Source: JAWVEV01 sp033856535
GTDB taxonomy: Bacteria > Actinomycetota > Thermoleophilia > Miltoncostaeales > Miltoncostaeaceae
NCBI GenBank assembly: GCA_033856535.1
Contig: JAWVEV010000037.1
Location: 1 to 5,355 of the forward strand
DNA length: 5,355 bases
Reading direction: 5' to 3'
The notes under the pieces were generated by a model. It was not told where the DNA came from. It did no database searches and saw only the letters and a list, made by a program, of their open reading frames with translations. Shown here one piece after another: positions 4,892 to 5,355 of the stretch. Both the position numbers and the translations under genes were made by a program. Position 1 is the stretch's first letter. Each line of letters begins with the position of its first letter.

Positions 4892-5355
4892 GGGTCCTGG
4901 TCACCGGCGCCGCCGGCATGCTCGGGCACGACCTGGTGCCGCTGCTCGAGGAGCGCGGCCACGCGGTGACCGCGGTCGACCTGGAGGTCGACGTGCGCGA
5001 CGCCCGCGCCGTCACGACCTGCGCGCGCGAGTGCGGGGCCGAGGCGATCTTCCACTGCGCGGCCTTCACCGACGTGGACGGCGCCGAGGCGCGCGAGGAG
5101 GACGCCGAGGCGGTCAACGCCCTCGGAACCGCCAACGTGGCCGCCGCGGCGGCGGCCGCCGACGCGGCGCTGATCTACCCCTCGACCGACTACGTCTTCG
5201 ACGGCGCCAAGGGCGCCAGCTACGCCGAGGACGACGAACCCTCGCCGCTCGGCGCCTACGGGCGCAGCAAGCTCGCCGGCGAGCGCGCCGCGCTCGAGGT
5301 GCACCCGGCCGGCGCGCGGATCGCCCGCACCTCCTGGCTCTACGGCGCCGGCGGG
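4888..5355 (+). CDS. rmlD: dTDP-4-dehydrorhamnose reductase, N-terminal part (runs off the window)
   Basis: This cytosolic short-chain-dehydrogenase-type enzyme reduces dTDP-4-dehydro-L-rhamnose to dTDP-L-rhamnose with NAD(P)H. The 156 codons in view cover the Rossmann part: the nucleotide loop VTGAAGMLG (5-13), HCAAFTDVDGAE (56-67, the acidic motif typical of RmlD), the STDYVFDG active-site strand (99-106; T100, D101), YGRSK (catalytic Y124 and K128) and RTSWLYG (147-153). About 130 or more residues, including the substrate domain, lie beyond the edge. The start is unusual: family alignment calls for 'MRVLVTGAAG', and the codon at that Met is CTG at 4888, overlapping the rmlA stop as CTGA. 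No ATG, GTG or TTG lies in frame nearby upstream, and the first in-frame ATG (4918) falls inside the nucleotide-binding loop. Translational coupling with rmlA is likely. An Ala run (A85-A91) lies in a helix. The frame is certain; the start codon is less so. Confidence 0.93.
   Translation, partial: MRVLVTGAAGMLGHDLVPLLEERGHAVTAVDLEVDVRDARAVTTCARECGAEAIFHCAAFTDVDGAEAREEDAEAVNALGTANVAAAAAAADAALIYPSTDYVFDGAKGASYAEDDEPSPLGAYGRSKLAGERAALEVHPAGARIARTSWLYGAGG

Noticed and set aside
5137..5165. GCC/GCG repeat tract in rmlD, considered as an unstable simple repeat
   Set aside because: It encodes an Ala run within a helix and mixes GCC and GCG codons irregularly, so it is ordinary GC-rich Ala coding sequence.
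4846..5304. Minus-strand frames opposite the rmlA end and rmlD
   Set aside because: No motif is present in them, whereas the plus strand here encodes the RmlD signature residues.

Overview
This is a very GC-rich, gene-dense stretch of bacterial chromosome. Third codon positions are almost always G or C, GTG starts are common, genes overlap or nearly touch, and -10-like TANNNT boxes sit directly in front of start codons. These traits, with a long-form RmlA and a stand-alone NIL-domain protein, fit a high-GC actinobacterium. A Thermoleophilia/Solirubrobacterales-type organism is my best guess, but it is inferred from style and remembered relatives, not from a marker gene. I see no rRNA, tRNA, CRISPR array, insertion sequence, phage gene or attachment site. 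No stretch over 300 bases lacks a gene; the longest gap is 76 bases (3742-3817).

Layout. (1) 40-1525, plus strand: three closely spaced small genes that I cannot assign to a pathway. They are an exported or lipoprotein-like protein with a probable OB-type beta domain, a cytosolic conserved hypothetical protein that may be shortened at its C-terminus, and an exported protein with a short helical region. (2) 1513-3741, minus strand, read right to left: a HAD-IIB sugar-phosphate-type phosphatase, an AcuC-type zinc deacetylase joined to it by a TGATG stop/start overlap, and a 78-residue NIL-domain protein with its own likely promoter. The NIL gene converges on gene 3 of the first block, and their ends overlap by 13 bases. 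(3) 3742-3817: a divergent intergenic region with one likely promoter per direction and a GC palindrome between them. (4) 3818-5355, plus strand: rmlA (long-form glucose-1-phosphate thymidylyltransferase), then rmlD (dTDP-4-dehydrorhamnose reductase), which runs off the window.

How they work together. RmlA makes dTDP-glucose and RmlD performs the last step to dTDP-L-rhamnose, so block 4 is the start of a nucleotide-sugar operon; rmlB and rmlC are not in view and may lie beyond the right edge. The minus-strand operon pairs a phosphatase with a lysine deacetylase, which suggests a metabolic control role, but no substrate can be read from sequence.

The points most worth a second look are the probable CTG start of rmlD, fused to the rmlA stop as CTGA; the apparently leaderless, paired divergent promoters with a palindrome over both -35 regions; and the unassigned three-gene export operon. 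I found no clearly new defence, mobile or RNA system here.
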